64,000 nt of DNA from Isoetes taiwanensis (GCA_021234155.1 JAJEKV010000332.1:250001-314000), one strand, 5' to 3'; numbered from the stretch's first letter, positions 11,481-23,980 are shown. Notes: generated by a model from the letters alone, not told the origin. Numbers and translations: made by a program.

Positions 11481-13233
11481 CACTTTTGACCCAAAATCAT
11501 ATATCTTTGTACAACCACCCTCTATTCTTTTTGTTGCTCATTATGAGATTGATGCTCATCATATTCTATTTGTGATTCATATGGTATCCTCATGCGGGAA
11601 CTTTATAAAGTCATTTGGTTGGAACATTTCTCAAAGCACTTAAAAAATCATCTTGACAAAGGCGGACTATCTTTCCTATATCGTCAATAGTTTTAGACTG
11701 TCAATTTCTTCTGCAACAATGAAGCTTGACAAACATTACGTGCATCAAAAGTATGTTTTGTTTTTCCATATATTACTTCAATACACGCTTTGGTAAGAGT
11801 AAGTTCTTTTTGTTGTATGAGATTGGCTTTCACGGATGTTTAGATAATAAGCGTTACTACTTAATTTGAGTAAATGTTTCAAAACTATTATAGTAAGCCT
11901 TGCTTATTTGTCTGAGTATCAAGGTGTGCCCATTTACAATAGAGAGAGACTAAGTGCAGCTTTACTATTATCATGACAATCAACGAGCCCTTTGATTTGA
12001 ATCATGTGAACTCCCTTCCATGACAATTTTGTCATAGGTTCCATTTAAGAAATAAGTATTTTATTCTTTGTATAGTGATCCCTCTAGCCAGGCCTACTTG
12101 AGCTGATGTGCTCTAGGATGTAGTTCTGCTGGCTAGGAAGCTTTCTTAGGAACATGAAGCGGAGCTGCTGGTGCAAAAGAAGGGGTTGCTGCCGAAGGAG
12201 AAGATGGATTCTAGTTCTTGAACACAGTATTGATAATATAATGACATTTCCTTTATATCATGTCCAGTTCACAAGTTAAAGTTGAATCAACGTGTTGCAA
12301 CTTGGCATAGTGAATTTTCTGTAGAATATGTTTGGATGCTCACAAATTGTCACTTGTTGTTTAGCATAAACTCGTAAATCTACGAGATAAATATAAGTGT
12401 AAGGAGAAGTAAGTAATTGCCCAACTCCACAAATTGTGACTTGCTTTTCTCATAATTCTACGAGACAAATAAAGGACTTACACACTTAATCCTTTTTAAA
12501 TAATCAATTTGAAAATTTAAAGACGACCATGCATATGTACTCTAGATAGAATGGACTTTATATCCACATTTGATAAGATGTGAGCTTTAGATGGCATATG
12601 TATTTAGTCGTTCTCATTCACATTTGCCCACATTTTAGACTTGGCTACAACTTGATCATTCCATGCATATTAGCAATCACATATGCAAAGAATTATAGCC
12701 ATAGAGATTTGAAATTGGAGGAAGCTCAAACCTCACAGTGGTTTTTGACAATAGCATTTGCGATATGAGACAAGCACGAGACAATTGTTTGTGAAAAAAT
12801 GAACATGAGCAAACATTGTATTTTATGTATATTCTGCTTATATTACTTGATGGCATAAGCAATAATCATCCGCTATTACCCACCATCTTCATTTAACGTA
12901 TGCAAGTTACAGATGTGGGCACTCAGGTTCGACATTTTAATCCATGTTTTCATCATAACTTATGAATTTGTGGTGGTTCATTGGCTTGGTGCATGTTTTG
13001 TATGTGTTTTCTAGATATGCTGCTTAGATCAAAATCAAATCAATTCATTTCTAATGCCTACTTAAACACAAGGTCTGTTCTCTTACTATTCTCACTCCCA
13101 CTCCAACAACAATTGGAGAAAATACCCATGAGATCTTTCCACTCTAATCTATCTAGAGACAAGAGATGTATATAATATCTTCTTCCACGTACAAAATCAT
13201 TATGCCTACCCATTCCATATGTCCTCAGCTAAA
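11481..13233. other. AT-rich intergenic stretch
   Basis: No supported gene. A diverged repeat containing CACAAATTGT, ACTTG and TCTACGAGA words occurs at about 12345-12395 and again at about 12428-12465. Confidence 0.4.
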
Positions 13234-13262
13234 GCCCGGCATTGCCGGGCACACGTTCCTAG
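13234..13262 (+). mobile_element. Helitron 3' terminus
   Basis: GCCCGGCATTGCCGGGC (13234-13250) is a perfect 7-bp-stem hairpin, followed 8 bases later by CTAG (13259-13262) and then T. Helitron 3' ends are a short GC-rich hairpin about 10 bp before CTRR, inserted 5' to T. The layout matches the two better supported Helitron ends at 40691-40718 and 48984-49012. The matching 5' TC end was not located upstream, so the element is truncated or its start has diverged. Confidence 0.6.
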
Positions 13263-14071
13263 TGTCTTTCTATGAAATAAGCAAGATATTTTTAGGCACA
13301 TGACAATTGCCTCCCTAGTTACGTGCCATGTTATTTATGACAACCAAAGGATCATAGGGTCCAATTTTTCACGATGCACCATGAACTTAATTTTGCATTT
13401 CTTGAGGATATGTTGGTTTAATGTTGGGTGTTGTTTCTTTTGACACAGGCGTTAACACTTCTATCAATTAAGGTGTGTGTTAAATGGTAATATAAAAATT
13501 AGGATTACTTCGCGTCTTTCTAAAAATACAAGATGCAATTTAACTTTTGATCTTGCAATAATATGGTCCATCCTTGTAAATGTAGGACATGGGCATGTTT
13601 AAGCCAGCCCTAAATAGCAAAAATCTTTAGATATTTTTTGTGGTGTAGCTATAACATGCCAAGGATACACCCATGATTTAAGCACGACGATGACGTTCAA
13701 TATATACAACGCTTCTAATATGGTAGTGAGTAAACATGTTTTCCATGGCACAATGCTAATATTTGCAATCAATACTATGACATACAAGTAGATGTTTGAG
13801 TGGAGCCAAAGAATTATAACCTAGTGAAACATCCAGGAGAGACCTTTGATGAGCTATTGGCAAAGTCGCTAGAATACTCATGATGTAGCTTGTAGTCCAT
13901 GATCCTGGGTCTTTGTCTTTGCGTGATGAACAATGAAAAACCTTGTCTAGGAAATGGCTAGTGCCATGTTCTTTGGTGCTTAGAAGCAGGTTTCGAAATC
14001 CCCAATAGCTCTAACCAGATAATTTGCCACTAAATGTCATGCCCCACCAGATTTTGAATATAAACTCAAGA
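13263..14071. other. Intergenic, downstream of the GT47 gene
   Basis: No gene is supported. It presumably contains the 3' untranslated region and terminator of the minus-strand GT47 gene, whose stop is at 14072. Confidence 0.4.
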
Positions 14072-15601
14072 TTATTTGCAGGATTTTGAAGTAAAAGAAG
14101 CAGCTGTTTTTATGTGGGGACTATGGGCGAAATTGAAAAGGGCATCTAAGGTAATGTCAAAAGCATCCTTAAAGCCATACCTCTCCTCTGAACTAGAATA
14201 CAGAATCCTTGGAATCAAATGGGAAATCTGCCTTCTCATTTTTTGCTTTGCCTCTGCCGGAATAGCAGCAAGAGTATCCATCAATCCCTCCCCTTCCAGC
14301 TCCTCCTTAGATACCATAACAGAGTAGCCGCTTCCATCCGGATATGGCAGATGAAATCTATACTGCGTCCATGCAGTTTCCTTGTCAAAAATCACCGGAA
14401 TACATCCTGCTAGCATCGAATCAAAAAATGATCTCCTTGTTGGACTATCTCCCGGTGGCTGTAGACAAAATTCGCAGCTCTGGAATAAATTAAACACTGG
14501 CTTAATCCGGCATGATGCTTTGAAGGTCTCTCCCGGTAAGAAATCCGATCTGGATTGTGTCAGAATTTCAGACGAATTGCTGCACACTAAGAATGTGCAT
14601 CGATTGTCATTTTGGCACTGATCAATTACTTGGGTTCTTAATGGCTTACGAGATCTTTTTTTTCCGGCCATGCATGCCAGGGATTTCCTTTGATCCGATT
14701 GAAGAGCATGTCTCCTTAAGAAATTGATATGATCCTGAGAATTTGGATGAAAAGACGTTGGATATGGTATGGCAACCTCTGTTGCATCATATTCATCTGG
14801 GTTGTGTTCAATTGTGAGCTTGATTACGTTTTTCAATCTCGGATCGTTCAGCATCTGAAAAAAAAAAGGCTTCTGATTCAGTTCCTATTCCAATTGAAAG
14901 TATTAAAAACTTAATTAACAGAGTGCTGAAACTAAAAGCAGAGCTTCAGTTAGTGTATTAATTTTGTAACATACCTGCTGATTCCATCGCTTAAACTGGG
15001 AAGCAATACGACCCACGATCATGAAATGATTCAGATTTCGTTCGTTTAGCTTTTTCCATCCCTTTTGCTTCTCTAGCCAATCCAAAAGCTCAAGATACAG
15101 GGCATCTCTGGGCAAATCAAGAAAAATTCTGCTTCTAAGATCAATTCCGGCATAAAATGGTATAAAAAAAACATCTGCCTCGTCTTCGGATTTTGTTAAA
15201 CAAGGGTATTTGCTAATTCTGGAATGAAAGTAAACATCCAGGCTAAACTGCCATGTTTTATACCAGGGACCTAGCTCTGCATCAAAATAATCCCATTCTC
15301 CTCCCATTTTGAACTCTCTGCCCATTCCGGCGTTTTCAAAATTCTGGCACATATTAGCTTCCCATGAATGATTGCACTGCTTAAGGAGATCAAAATTGAA
15401 TTTTGCCGGAAGATCGTACACAAAAATTCTTCTGCCAGAGCACGAATCAAAGGAAATTGCACGGCCTGCAGGGCAATTCCTAAAAAGGACCATGAATCTC
15501 AAGAAAGACAGAGCAAGGATCGACCAGGTTGCAATGAGCAGAATTCTGGATGGCCGCCGCTGCAGCTTTTCGGGAGAAATCGTGATATCTTTGCTCGACA
15601 T
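14072..15601 (-). CDS. Exostosin-family (GT47) glycosyltransferase, MUR3-like
   Basis: Two exons on the minus strand, 15601-14975 (209 codons) and 14854-14072 (260 codons plus stop), joined in phase 0 by a 120-nt intron with CAG/GTATGT donor and TTTTTTCAG acceptor; total 469 aa. The ATG at 15601 gives a short cytosolic tail, then one membrane segment at residues about 20-40, as in type II Golgi enzymes. The exostosin fold is shown by FVYDLPAKFN (about 60-69), WYKTWQFSLDVYFHSR, CLTKSEDEADVFFIPFYAGID and, in exon 2, FCLQPPGDSPTRRSFFDSMLAGCIPVIF, the sugar-nucleotide site. These blocks are typical of the MUR3/XLT2 xyloglucan galactosyltransferase clade, so a role in hemicellulose side-chain synthesis in the Golgi is likely; the exact acceptor is not determinable. 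No frame breaks: the best host gene in the window. ATGCTG at the start of exon 2 could be mistaken for a separate start. Confidence 0.9.
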
Positions 15602-15752
15602 TTTTGTGCTGGAAATTACTGAACTGAAAATCGAACCGAACCGAACTGAATTGAATTGAATGATTTTATAATCCACCGAGAAAAACAGGCCTCCGGAAAA
15701 CTGAAAAGGAATTGCACTGAAAGTGGAGTGAATTGGATTGAAAATGAGGAGG

Positions 15753-15760
15753 TATTTAAA
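15753..15760 (-). promoter_or_regulatory. TATA-like box of the GT47 gene
   Basis: TTTAAATA on the minus strand lies about 155 bp before the GT47 ATG, with an untranslated leader between them. The position suits a core promoter for that gene. Confidence 0.45.
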
Positions 15761-15950
15761 GGCCTTTTTTTTTTTAAAAGAGGGAGGGAAGAAGGAGCTT
15801 GGCAAATAGTTAGAATAGAATAGAGTTTTTATGGTCCAATTACAATCACTTTTTTGAGTATTTGAGTCAATTAGGGGACCAATCATAAGGGCAAGGTTCC
15901 TAGGGCTTGGTTTGCAACTGGCATTAGCCTGGAGCCTTAGTCTGGAGCAT

Positions 15951-16215
15951 TAGCTTAGTCTTGTAGAATGGGCCTTAGTGCAGTTATTTCACGAAGCCTT
16001 AGTCTTGTTGAATAGCCCTGAGACTTAATCTTGTTGCATGGGCCTTAGTGCAGTTATTTCACTAAGCCTTAGTCTTGTTGAATGGGCCCTAAGACTTAGT
16101 CTTGTTGCATGGGCCTTAGTGCAGTTATTTCACTAAGCCTTAGTCTTGTTGAATGGGCCCTAAGACTTAGTCTTGTTGCATGGGCCTTAGTGCAGTTATT
16201 TCACTAAGCCTTAGT
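15951..16215. repeat. 71-bp minisatellite upstream of GT47 gene
   Basis: Nearly four copies of a 71-bp unit built from CTTAGTCTTGTTGCATGGGC, CTTAGTGCAGTTATTTCACT and AAGC, then a half-unit CTTAGTCTTGTTGAATGGGC. The last copies are nearly identical and the first ones diverged. The array begins about 350 bp upstream of the GT47 ATG, so it could sit in that gene's regulatory region. Confidence 0.9.
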
Positions 16216-16369
16216 GAAAGTATTATAAAAATAAAGAAGACGGATTTGTGATAGGTCCCCATGTGGTAAATTTATAGAGGAAAGCACAACATCCATCATG
16301 CACCTAGGATTGCCAACTTGCTCTGCTAATCAGAAGCAAACATTCCTATCCAACATTCTCGAGGGATAC

Positions 16370-16720
16370 CCCCTTCCTAACATGACCAATGCAACGTGAC
16401 ATATAGTGCAAGCAAATCAACTGGTGCTGGACTAGGCTAATATGCCTTTGAGAGTAGTAATTGGAAGATAGTAGTAATTGGGGTGCTTAAGCCAATTAGA
16501 AGCAAACATTCAAGACCAATATAAAGGGCATACATCCATGTTAGCTGAAATGGGAAGGTAATAGTAGAAATATCAAGCTAACAACAAAAAAAGGTACTCA
16601 TCATGCCCCCACAAAGTGCGTAAAATAATCATCGACGATAACCTTTTCTAACATGAGCGATGCAACATAACTTACAGTGCAAGCAACCTAGTGGTGTTGG
16701 ACTAGGCTAATATGTCTAAA
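16370..16720. repeat. Diverged duplication of about 80 bp
   Basis: A block with AACATGA, GCAACGTGACAT, AGTGCAAGCAA and TGGACTAGGCTAATATG (16378-16444) recurs diverged at 16649-16714. Confidence 0.6.
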
Positions 16721-17114
16721 CGATCTCAGCCGTCAGCTCTGGTTTTGGACCGGGGGGGTGGAGGGCTGAAACGTTGACCAACCTCTACACTTCCTTTCTT
16801 GAAAATGTATTATCTTTTTTATTATTAAGATTTTCCTAGATATTAATGGCTCATGTATATCGAAGCATTCTAAGATGTTCTAGAATGCCCTAGACCTCCT
16901 GCGCAAGTAAGCATCTCGAGTCCAAAATACAAACTTTGTATTCTATTCGATCTTTGGATTCTAAATTGGATGCAACATAAGTCTTTGGATGCATATTAAA
17001 AAAATTGCTTTTTCAGCAATGTATGGTGAAACTTGTATTGGAAAAAAGGGCGCAAGAAGGGGCTAGATATGCCTTCGATGTAGAGCCAGCATAAAGAAGG
17101 GGCTAATAAAGAAG

Positions 17115-17641
17115 GAGCTCCCGAGTGTGGTCGAACCGGGGGGAACACGTCATTTCCCCGTCGTGCCCCTACGTCAAGAAAGGGGGAAATTTGGGGGTTG
17201 GCACATCTGTGCAGTAGACGGCCAGTTTTTCTTTCGGGGACATTTCATGGGACATCGAGCTACCATTTGGACGATGGGATTAACAGATGGAGTTGTTTTG
17301 GTATCCCGATAATTAAACCCTATTAAATCTGTAGGGTTTAGGTTTTGGCAGCCTTGGTCGAGAGCTTGCATGCCGGGTTCCCTCGAAGGTTTTAAGAGAG
17401 ACCCCAAGAGGAAGAATGAAAAAACCCTCCCGATGCACTGGTTCCAAACGTGCCGCAAAACGATGGCTCATAACAAGCTGGACATCGTGCAACTGTGCAT
17501 GCCAGAAGGCACGAAATGACAGCTCGACTGCACGATTGCATCCGAAAGATCAGAGTTACGCCAAGACACATGGTTGACAAGTAGACGATCGATCAAATGC
17601 CCGGACTACCAAGTACATTCTATCTTTACGCTGTAGCACTA
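17115..17641 (+). repeat. Satellite unit, left part of split array
   Basis: A single roughly 530-bp partial unit of the satellite found again from 27239 onward, sharing words such as GAGAAAGGGGGAAATTTGGG, CATGCCAGAAGGCACG and CTACCAAGTACAT. It ends at GTAGCACTA, where the 9.6-kb element begins; the remainder of the unit resumes at 27239. Confidence 0.88.
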
Positions 17642-17658
17642 CACAAGGCCCCCAAAAA
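17642..17658 (+). repeat. Left terminal inverted repeat
   Basis: CACAAGGCCCCCAAAAA, the perfect inverse of 27222-27238. Confidence 0.85.
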
Positions 17659-18212
17659 GAAACTGTTATTGGTATTTTGTGTTATTTTTTGTGTTAAAGT
17701 ACTAAGATAAACTAATATTACTTTGTGGGTTAATATGTTGAATAACTAGATGCAGTTAAATAGCGAGGTTCATATTTAAGGTTTTTCAATGTGGTATATC
17801 CATATAGTAAGCACCTATATCTTTTCATTATGGTTTTCTGGTATAGTTTTCAAATATGGTTCTTTGTGGTGGTGATTTTTCTTGGTTTATTGATATGTTC
17901 TTATGCTAAGTGACATAGTGTCCAATTAATAGTTTAGGTTGTAAAGCAATAATGTCTTTAGCTTTAAAGAACTGGGCAACTCATAGTGGTGTCCCAACAA
18001 ACTCATGGATACCTTGTCGCATAAACCATTGATGTTGTAGAATAAAGACTTCACTCCCGTTTCTCATTAAAATAACTAATAGTTTACCTCTCAACATAAA
18101 CAAGTTTTCTATCAAAATAGATAATGGCTTTGCATCTTTAAAACACATATTTTACATTATGTAATGGATATTAGTGTAGTAGAAAATCTGTTTCTAGGGC
18201 AAAGGTTTATAT

Positions 18213-18521
18213 ATGTGTAAACCGCCACGTTCTTTTTTGTTGCAGTATTTTAGGATTGTCGACACAAATCGTTGCCAATTTCGTTTTAGATTATTTGAGA
18301 GGGGCAGCACTTTGGCTAGCTTTCACACAACAGTGCAGCAGGCTAATTCCGATGCAAATTGTACAAAAGAGTTTCTTATTTGTTTAAAAGAAAGGGTACA
18401 GATTTATTACTGGTTTTTTGAGAGGGCAAGCATTGCTGCTCATCCCCTTCAGTCCCCACTGTATACAATCAAGACATTAGCAAAGCAGGAAAAAGAAAGC
18501 ATCTGCATGTCGCGCCATTAA
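18213..18521 (+). CDS. Hypothetical ORF inside the CACTA-like element
   Basis: An open frame of 102 aa with no recognised family, rich in Phe and Arg near the start and Lys/Glu at the end. It lacks transposase motifs. It may be chance or a captured fragment. Confidence 0.15.
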   Translation: MCKPPRSFLLQYFRIVDTNRCQFRFRLFERGSTLASFHTTVQQANSDANCTKEFLICLKERVQIYYWFFERASIAAHPLQSPLYTIKTLAKQEKESICMSRH

Positions 18522-18886
18522 GAAGGTCCATTCTTCAAAAAAGTTTTCTCGTTCTATTATTTTCGAAAGGCCAGCTCTTTTGCTAGCCCCCATTTGGTAC
18601 AATCTTATGTGAACGTTTCTGCACAGGCGAAGTGAGACTTGTTAGATATGACTTGCATATTTGGTAGTTGCATGCGTAATTCATTTGACTAAAACCTGCA
18701 AAATAAATACATATCCATGATTTTTTATTAGAACTATAGGGCACAGGGGACAAGGAATCCAAGGGGATGGAAGTATAATCTTACCTTCGCTTTAAAAGAT
18801 GACCGCCACCAGTTGAAGCTGGATTTAGGAGCCTTTTTTGGCTCACCCAGGGCAGATTAAACAAAATCCTTCCCCCTTGTTTCAGA

Positions 18887-19383
18887 TTATGTAACAAATA
18901 ACAGACAACTGATTTTTGCAACAAATCTATGCATCAAAACTATGGATACAAGAAATCGAACAGGATTTTGTTTAAAGTCTGATTTTACCTTTGCATTAGA
19001 TTTACCATGTGCACAGCTTGAAGAGCTCATCTGCTTTTGGTAAGTCGGAATCCTATATTTTGCATGACAAGAAAATGCCTTAAAGATTACGGTTTTACCT
19101 GCAGATCCCATCCCAAAGTAGATTCTTCATGCTTGTAAGAAAATGAAAGAGTGCAAGCAAGTCCACATTTAAATCCCTTCAGAGCTTCATATCCTAAATA
19201 CGTGAATACCTGAATGATGCCAGAACTCTGCAGTTGAGTGGGCCGTAATGGCTGCAAGAAGAGCTTCCGGAGGCAGCAACTGGTGAAATCAAGGAAGAAC
19301 AAGGGCGTGATTGCATTGTGAGGCCATTTTCGGCTCACATAGAACAGAGCATCGGATTTCGATACTACCCTAGATGAGGCCAA
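18887..19383 (-). CDS. Exon-like gene fragment inside the CACTA-like element
   Basis: The minus strand has an ATG at 19383 with a telo-box-like AAACCCTAACG just upstream, typical of plant 5' leaders. It is followed by 94 open codons (MASSRVVSKSDALFYVSRKW start) to a CTGCAG/GTAAAA donor near 19098. A further open piece follows at 18887-19060 with another possible donor (CAAAG/GTAAAA, near 18990). The family is not recognised. It looks like the 5' part of a host gene carried by the transposon, but could also be a nested small gene. Confidence 0.35.
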
Positions 19384-19519
19384 CGTTAGGGTTTATTTGC
19401 ATAGGTTGTCCTTTTTAGGGCTTATCTTGCACAGACGGCCTAGATATCCCCATCCCATATCTAACGGATGTGCATTGTTCTTTTAAAAGGTCTCCCAATG
19501 ATTTTTTTTTTTTGGGGTA

Positions 19520-19813
19520 TTATTTTGTAAAACTGGCATGGTATATAATTTTGTTCGGCTTCAAGGTTTTTTGTGATGACATTCTGGCATGGACCAGTGG
19601 GATCTCGCGATCGGCGTTAGCCAGGAGCGGGTCACCGGCTATGCATGTCAGAACAAAAATCTTGAAGCCACAATATCGTATTTGGGGAGCTAATTCGGCA
19701 CAGGGAGCTATTTCAGCGGTCATGGCGCTGCTACGGTGTATTCTGGCTATGGCAACTCCTTGCTCTGCGACTTTTGTGCAGCAAATCAAAGGTAATAGAA
19801 GAAAAACTGGCAA
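19520..19813 (-). CDS. Hypothetical ORF, unrecognised
   Basis: Two overlapping open frames exist here: plus strand 19470-19886 (138 aa) and minus strand 19813-19520 (97 aa). The plus strand has a good splice donor, CAAATCAAAG/GTAATAG, at about 19791. GC content is higher than in the surroundings, so one strand is probably captured coding sequence, but I cannot decide which or name it. Confidence 0.2.
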   Translation of the reverse strand: MPVFLLLPLICCTKVAEQGVAIARIHRSSAMTAEIAPCAELAPQIRYCGFKIFVLTCIAGDPLLANADREIPLVHARMSSQKTLKPNKIIYHASFTK

Positions 19814-20620
19814 AGTAGGAGAAAAGGCGGCAAGTCCGGCAATATTGTTTTCGGCAATTCAGTTGTCTGTTTTCTCTATTTTCTAGTGAGATTTTTGAGA
19901 TATTCTCAGTATATATGACGCGGCCAGAGGTATAATATCTCGCTAGAAACCTTCTGATGCCATGGCAAGCTTCAAAACTTGTCCATTGTAAGTCGGATTC
20001 AAGCTAGGCCCTATTGAAAAAAACACAAAAAAAGAAAGAACATACTTGAAGAAAAGACCGGCTGGAAACTGGAAATGCAGAATGGTAGACCCAAATACCA
20101 TTCTGCAATGGAGGGGAATGCCATATGGCAGTGGTAGGTTCATTTTGATTTTAGAGGAATATCATTGGATTAATTTGAGCATCAATTCTCGGTCTTGTAC
20201 TAGGCTAATCCTAAGGTCATGATGTATTGTTGTCTTGGATTATTTTCTGAAAACATCTGCTTTCTTGATGTCATTGTGCATATTGCCTTGTCTTTTAGAA
20301 ATATATGGAAGTTGTGTAGCAAAGAATAGATATGATAAAGTAAAAATTCAGACTATACTGGTGATCCTCAACTGATAAAGGCTAATCATTCTGATAGTGC
20401 ATTTATTTGCAAAATCCTTCATGCTTTCTAGATTTACCCATTCCACATATATAATGGGTATGTACAATATGACACTAGTAGGTTTCATGCGCCAAGATCG
20501 TGCGCCCAACTATGGATAATGCGATTATGAAATTGTGGTACAAGCCTCTGAAACTTTGATCGGTTCTTTATATCTTTGTGGTCCTTTGCAAAGGCAGGGT
20601 ACCGAGTAATTTTATCCCTA

Positions 20621-20691
20621 CTTTTCTTTTTCTTTTTCTTTTTCTTTTTCTTTTTCTTTTTCTTTTTCTTTTTCTTTTTCTTTTTCTTTTT
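20621..20691 (+). repeat. (TTTTTC)n microsatellite
   Basis: About twelve copies of a TTTTTC hexamer. The poly-lysine ORF read on the other strand is an artefact of this repeat. Confidence 0.95.
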
Positions 20692-20737
20692 AGCACGTTT
20701 GCACAAACGCAAGTGGACACTTTGAAGCAATTCTAGA

Positions 20738-21268
20738 GTGTCCACGTTGCCGCCAAGTGGGATTTTTGTGCAAGTGGAACCTATTTCCATCGTTGGATTT
20801 CATCTACGATCAAGAAAATTTCTGGAAATTCCAGGTGTTCATGGGCGCGGGGAAGTTATGCCCGCGTTGGGGAGATTTTTTGCCCTCGTTCATGCCGCAA
20901 AGGCACTCTCTCTTGTTGCCGGGCCATGGAGCTCAAATGGCCTTTCCTTGTTTGCATTTTGGAAGTTCTTATGTTTATTATGGTTTCGATTTGGATAATT
21001 GGGAAGTATGAATCTTGTGGGTGTTGCAGACGGAATGATCGCCATAGAATTTCTCACGTTGTTCATGGCCATCTTTGGTTACTCCGTTTTGAGAAGGCTC
21101 ATCCGTTTTGGCTCCTTGCATTTAGAGCTATTGCGTCTTTCTACCTTTTACCTCTTCAGATATACAACGATTTGTCAACGCCCCGTTGTATACTTCTTTA
21201 CCACGAGTAAGTTCGTCCTTTGCTTCGTTGCGTTGTTGGCCTTCATTCAATGTAATGCGACAATATAG
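20738..21268 (+). other. Overlapping short ORFs, unrecognised
   Basis: Three open frames overlap here, including a hydrophobic one at 20999-21268 with several Leu/Phe-rich segments. None shows a known motif. Probably captured or random sequence inside the CACTA-like element. Confidence 0.15.
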
Positions 21269-21269
21269 G

Positions 21270-23980
21270 CTTCCTTTGTTTGATTCGAAGAGCGATTTTT
21301 AGTTTGCAAAGATAATTGAGGGGAAATAGATCGAAAACAATGCCATTGCATGGCTTTCACATTAAACATTGCAATTAGAAGTAATAACTCCATATATCAA
21401 AGCATAGGAATGCTTTAGAAGTGAACACTATTTGAAACTTTATCCTGTAATGCTACATTCTTGTCCTACATAATGCAATCACGATCGAGGATATGTAAGG
21501 CAATAATCTACTTTAGATGTTGTCTGGTTGTTAAAGACTTATATTAGCGATTATAAAGAAAGTTTGTTGATCTCTTTTTGTGGGAATGATTTTTGCGGTG
21601 GGCTTTTACTCTGCTCATAATATACTTTTGGGGTGTGTATTGTTTGTGCATATTTATAGTTATAAACATCTTTCGGTATTATTTTCGACTTTGGTGTTTG
21701 TAGGTGACAGTCATCTTGACAAACATTTTGGCACTTGTGAAAGTTGGCTATGAGCTATAGCATGAAGGAATGTGTTACATGGAAAAGGAGAAGGCGGCAA
21801 TTCGAAGCACAAGCACTTGTTATAGAGGAAGGTAAGTTTGGAAGAAGATATTATTGTAGAGATTAAGCACCCTACTAATGGAGAGTCCGCATCTAGAATT
21901 TGGTTTCTTGGGATATGGCATGCAAGTTGCTTTCGGTATCGTAGTTTGAAAATGATTTCTCTTTGTTGTTTAGCGAACTCCTTCATGTATAGTCGGTCAA
22001 TCATGACATAGTTAGTCTGTGGCATCATATTTGTTAATAAACCTATCAAAATATCACGAAGGAACCCGATTCGTGATATTCATTGCATTATAGAGGAAGA
22101 CAATAGGTTGATTTTCTACCTTTTCTTGTATTTTTATGGGCTATGAAATGGGCACAACTGACCGATGCGTGCGAGCTTTAGCAAGTTATAGGCACAATAT
22201 GCACGTCTCAGAGGTTTAGAAAGTTATAAGGACAATATGCAGGTCTGGGGCTGTTGTTTCAAGATATTCTAATTTTTGAACCAAGGGGTCTCAAAAATCT
22301 TTAAAGTGAAAGCTTCTATTGAATCTTCACCAAGGTAGGCATCATTTGCTCTCAAGTTACCTTCCTTCCTCGATTCCATTTTTTGCAGATTTCATCGTTT
22401 CTAGAGAAAAGCATCTCTTGTGGATCTTCTTTCTCACATTTGCCTTATACTATTAAGCAACAAATCGGGAGGAAACATGCAATAGGGCAAGCAGTTGAAC
22501 ATGCAATAGGGCAATATTCAAATCAAATTATGGAGCCATAAGCATGTGTTGCAGAGTTGACATAAATGCCAAATGGGAAGTCTTTGGGAGATACCAATTA
22601 CAAAGACAGGCTATGCTAGTTTAGAAATTATGTACTTGCTTGCGGTGGCATTTATGACTATTGTTTGATTTGTGTTTTATATGTCAGCCCCTTAATTAGA
22701 GTTTTGTGGCAAGTAAGTCATTCCATAGCCACTTAGCGTGTGTTACGCTCCGGTTTACAAAGGAAAACATGGCCGGAGACAACATGCGAGGGCAATATAC
22801 ATTTGCATTTACTCCAAGTCGTTTTTGAGGATCCGATGTCCAAAGCAATCAGCCGTGGTAGGTGAATTAGTAGTCATTTTTATATTCAAGTTTTAAATTT
22901 AAAGCCTAGCATGTACAAATAAGGTGCAGCTTCTTACAAGAAGTGATATTCCTCCAAGAAAAAATCAGAATATTGATTTTTTTGCAGATGAATTGGCAAA
23001 CAGTTGAACTCCAGGGAAATTTGACTTATGGCCCGTTCGGCCTCAACTGAATGCTCTTATTTTCAATATGCCAGCAGCTGCCCAAGGAAGGAGAGGTCCA
23101 AATGGTGGAAATCCCATTGGAAACAGGCCAGCTTTAAGCGAAGAAGAAAATACGAAATAGAAACTCAAATTTCGTCTTTCCTGTATGCTTATAAAACAGT
23201 TGTAATTGCATAATGTTTCTACATCAAATTTCCCAACCTTAGATTGCACCTCAAGTTGGTGCCAATTTTCCTGGTGTTTTGTTGCTTGGATGCATAAATG
23301 CGGGAAAGGAAAGAAACGCTTGCCTTTAGGGGGGGGCCGATAAGCTGGATTTTGCATGATTTGAAGCATTTCGGACTCTACGAGCATGTTAAAAATAGAA
23401 AAAGATGTACATCTAGTCAAAATGGTTTAAGAAATAAAAAGGTTAGTTTGTTACCTTGCTTGAATGACAGCAGAGATATTAACATAAAATGGAAAGTTCT
23501 GCCCTTTGCAAGGTCAAGTAATTTATTTATAGAAGGTAGATCAAGGCTTCCATTTATAAACTTGATTCATCTTCCCATCAGGTGGAAGAGTAAAAGATGA
23601 AGCTTCTTTACATCATCGTTTGTGTGGTTCAGAAATATGATATCAAAGGGATGATGCAAACATAGTACCATGATACAAGAAGGTGGTGTATTAGTCCACA
23701 TGAAGTGAGTCGATCCTTTACAGAATTGTATAAATGCTCCCCTTTGGAAGATAAAACCTGTTCAATATTACCTTGCTCTTAACATTTACCTTAACATCAA
23801 TGTTTTTTATTTTTGGCTTAAGAGTGTGCATTCTTTCCTAAAACAACGCAAGCAAAATACCCATCTTTAGGCCTTCTCTGCATCAATCAGAGTACCTTGT
23901 ACCTTGAGCTCAATGCCTGTACATTGTACTTGATACTGTTACTGCTAAATTTAGATCAATATTTGCACCATGTTATGGGT
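21270..23980. other. Interior of the CACTA-like element, no supported gene
   Basis: AT-rich. An exon-like piece with a TTTTTTTGCAG acceptor begins at 22988 and is open for about 20 codons (MNWQTVELQGNLTYGPFGLN), followed by a frame containing MPAAAQGRRGPNGG near 23070. Neither is recognised. Confidence 0.3.

Noticed and set aside
15368-15659. Plus-strand ORFs opposite GT47 exon 1
   Set aside because: Shadow of the clear minus-strand exostosin exon.
20485-20790. Minus-strand ORF with a long poly-lysine run
   Set aside because: Product of the TTTTTC microsatellite.
21711-22049. 112-codon minus-strand ORF
   Set aside because: No recognisable motif, AT-rich surroundings, no splice or promoter support.
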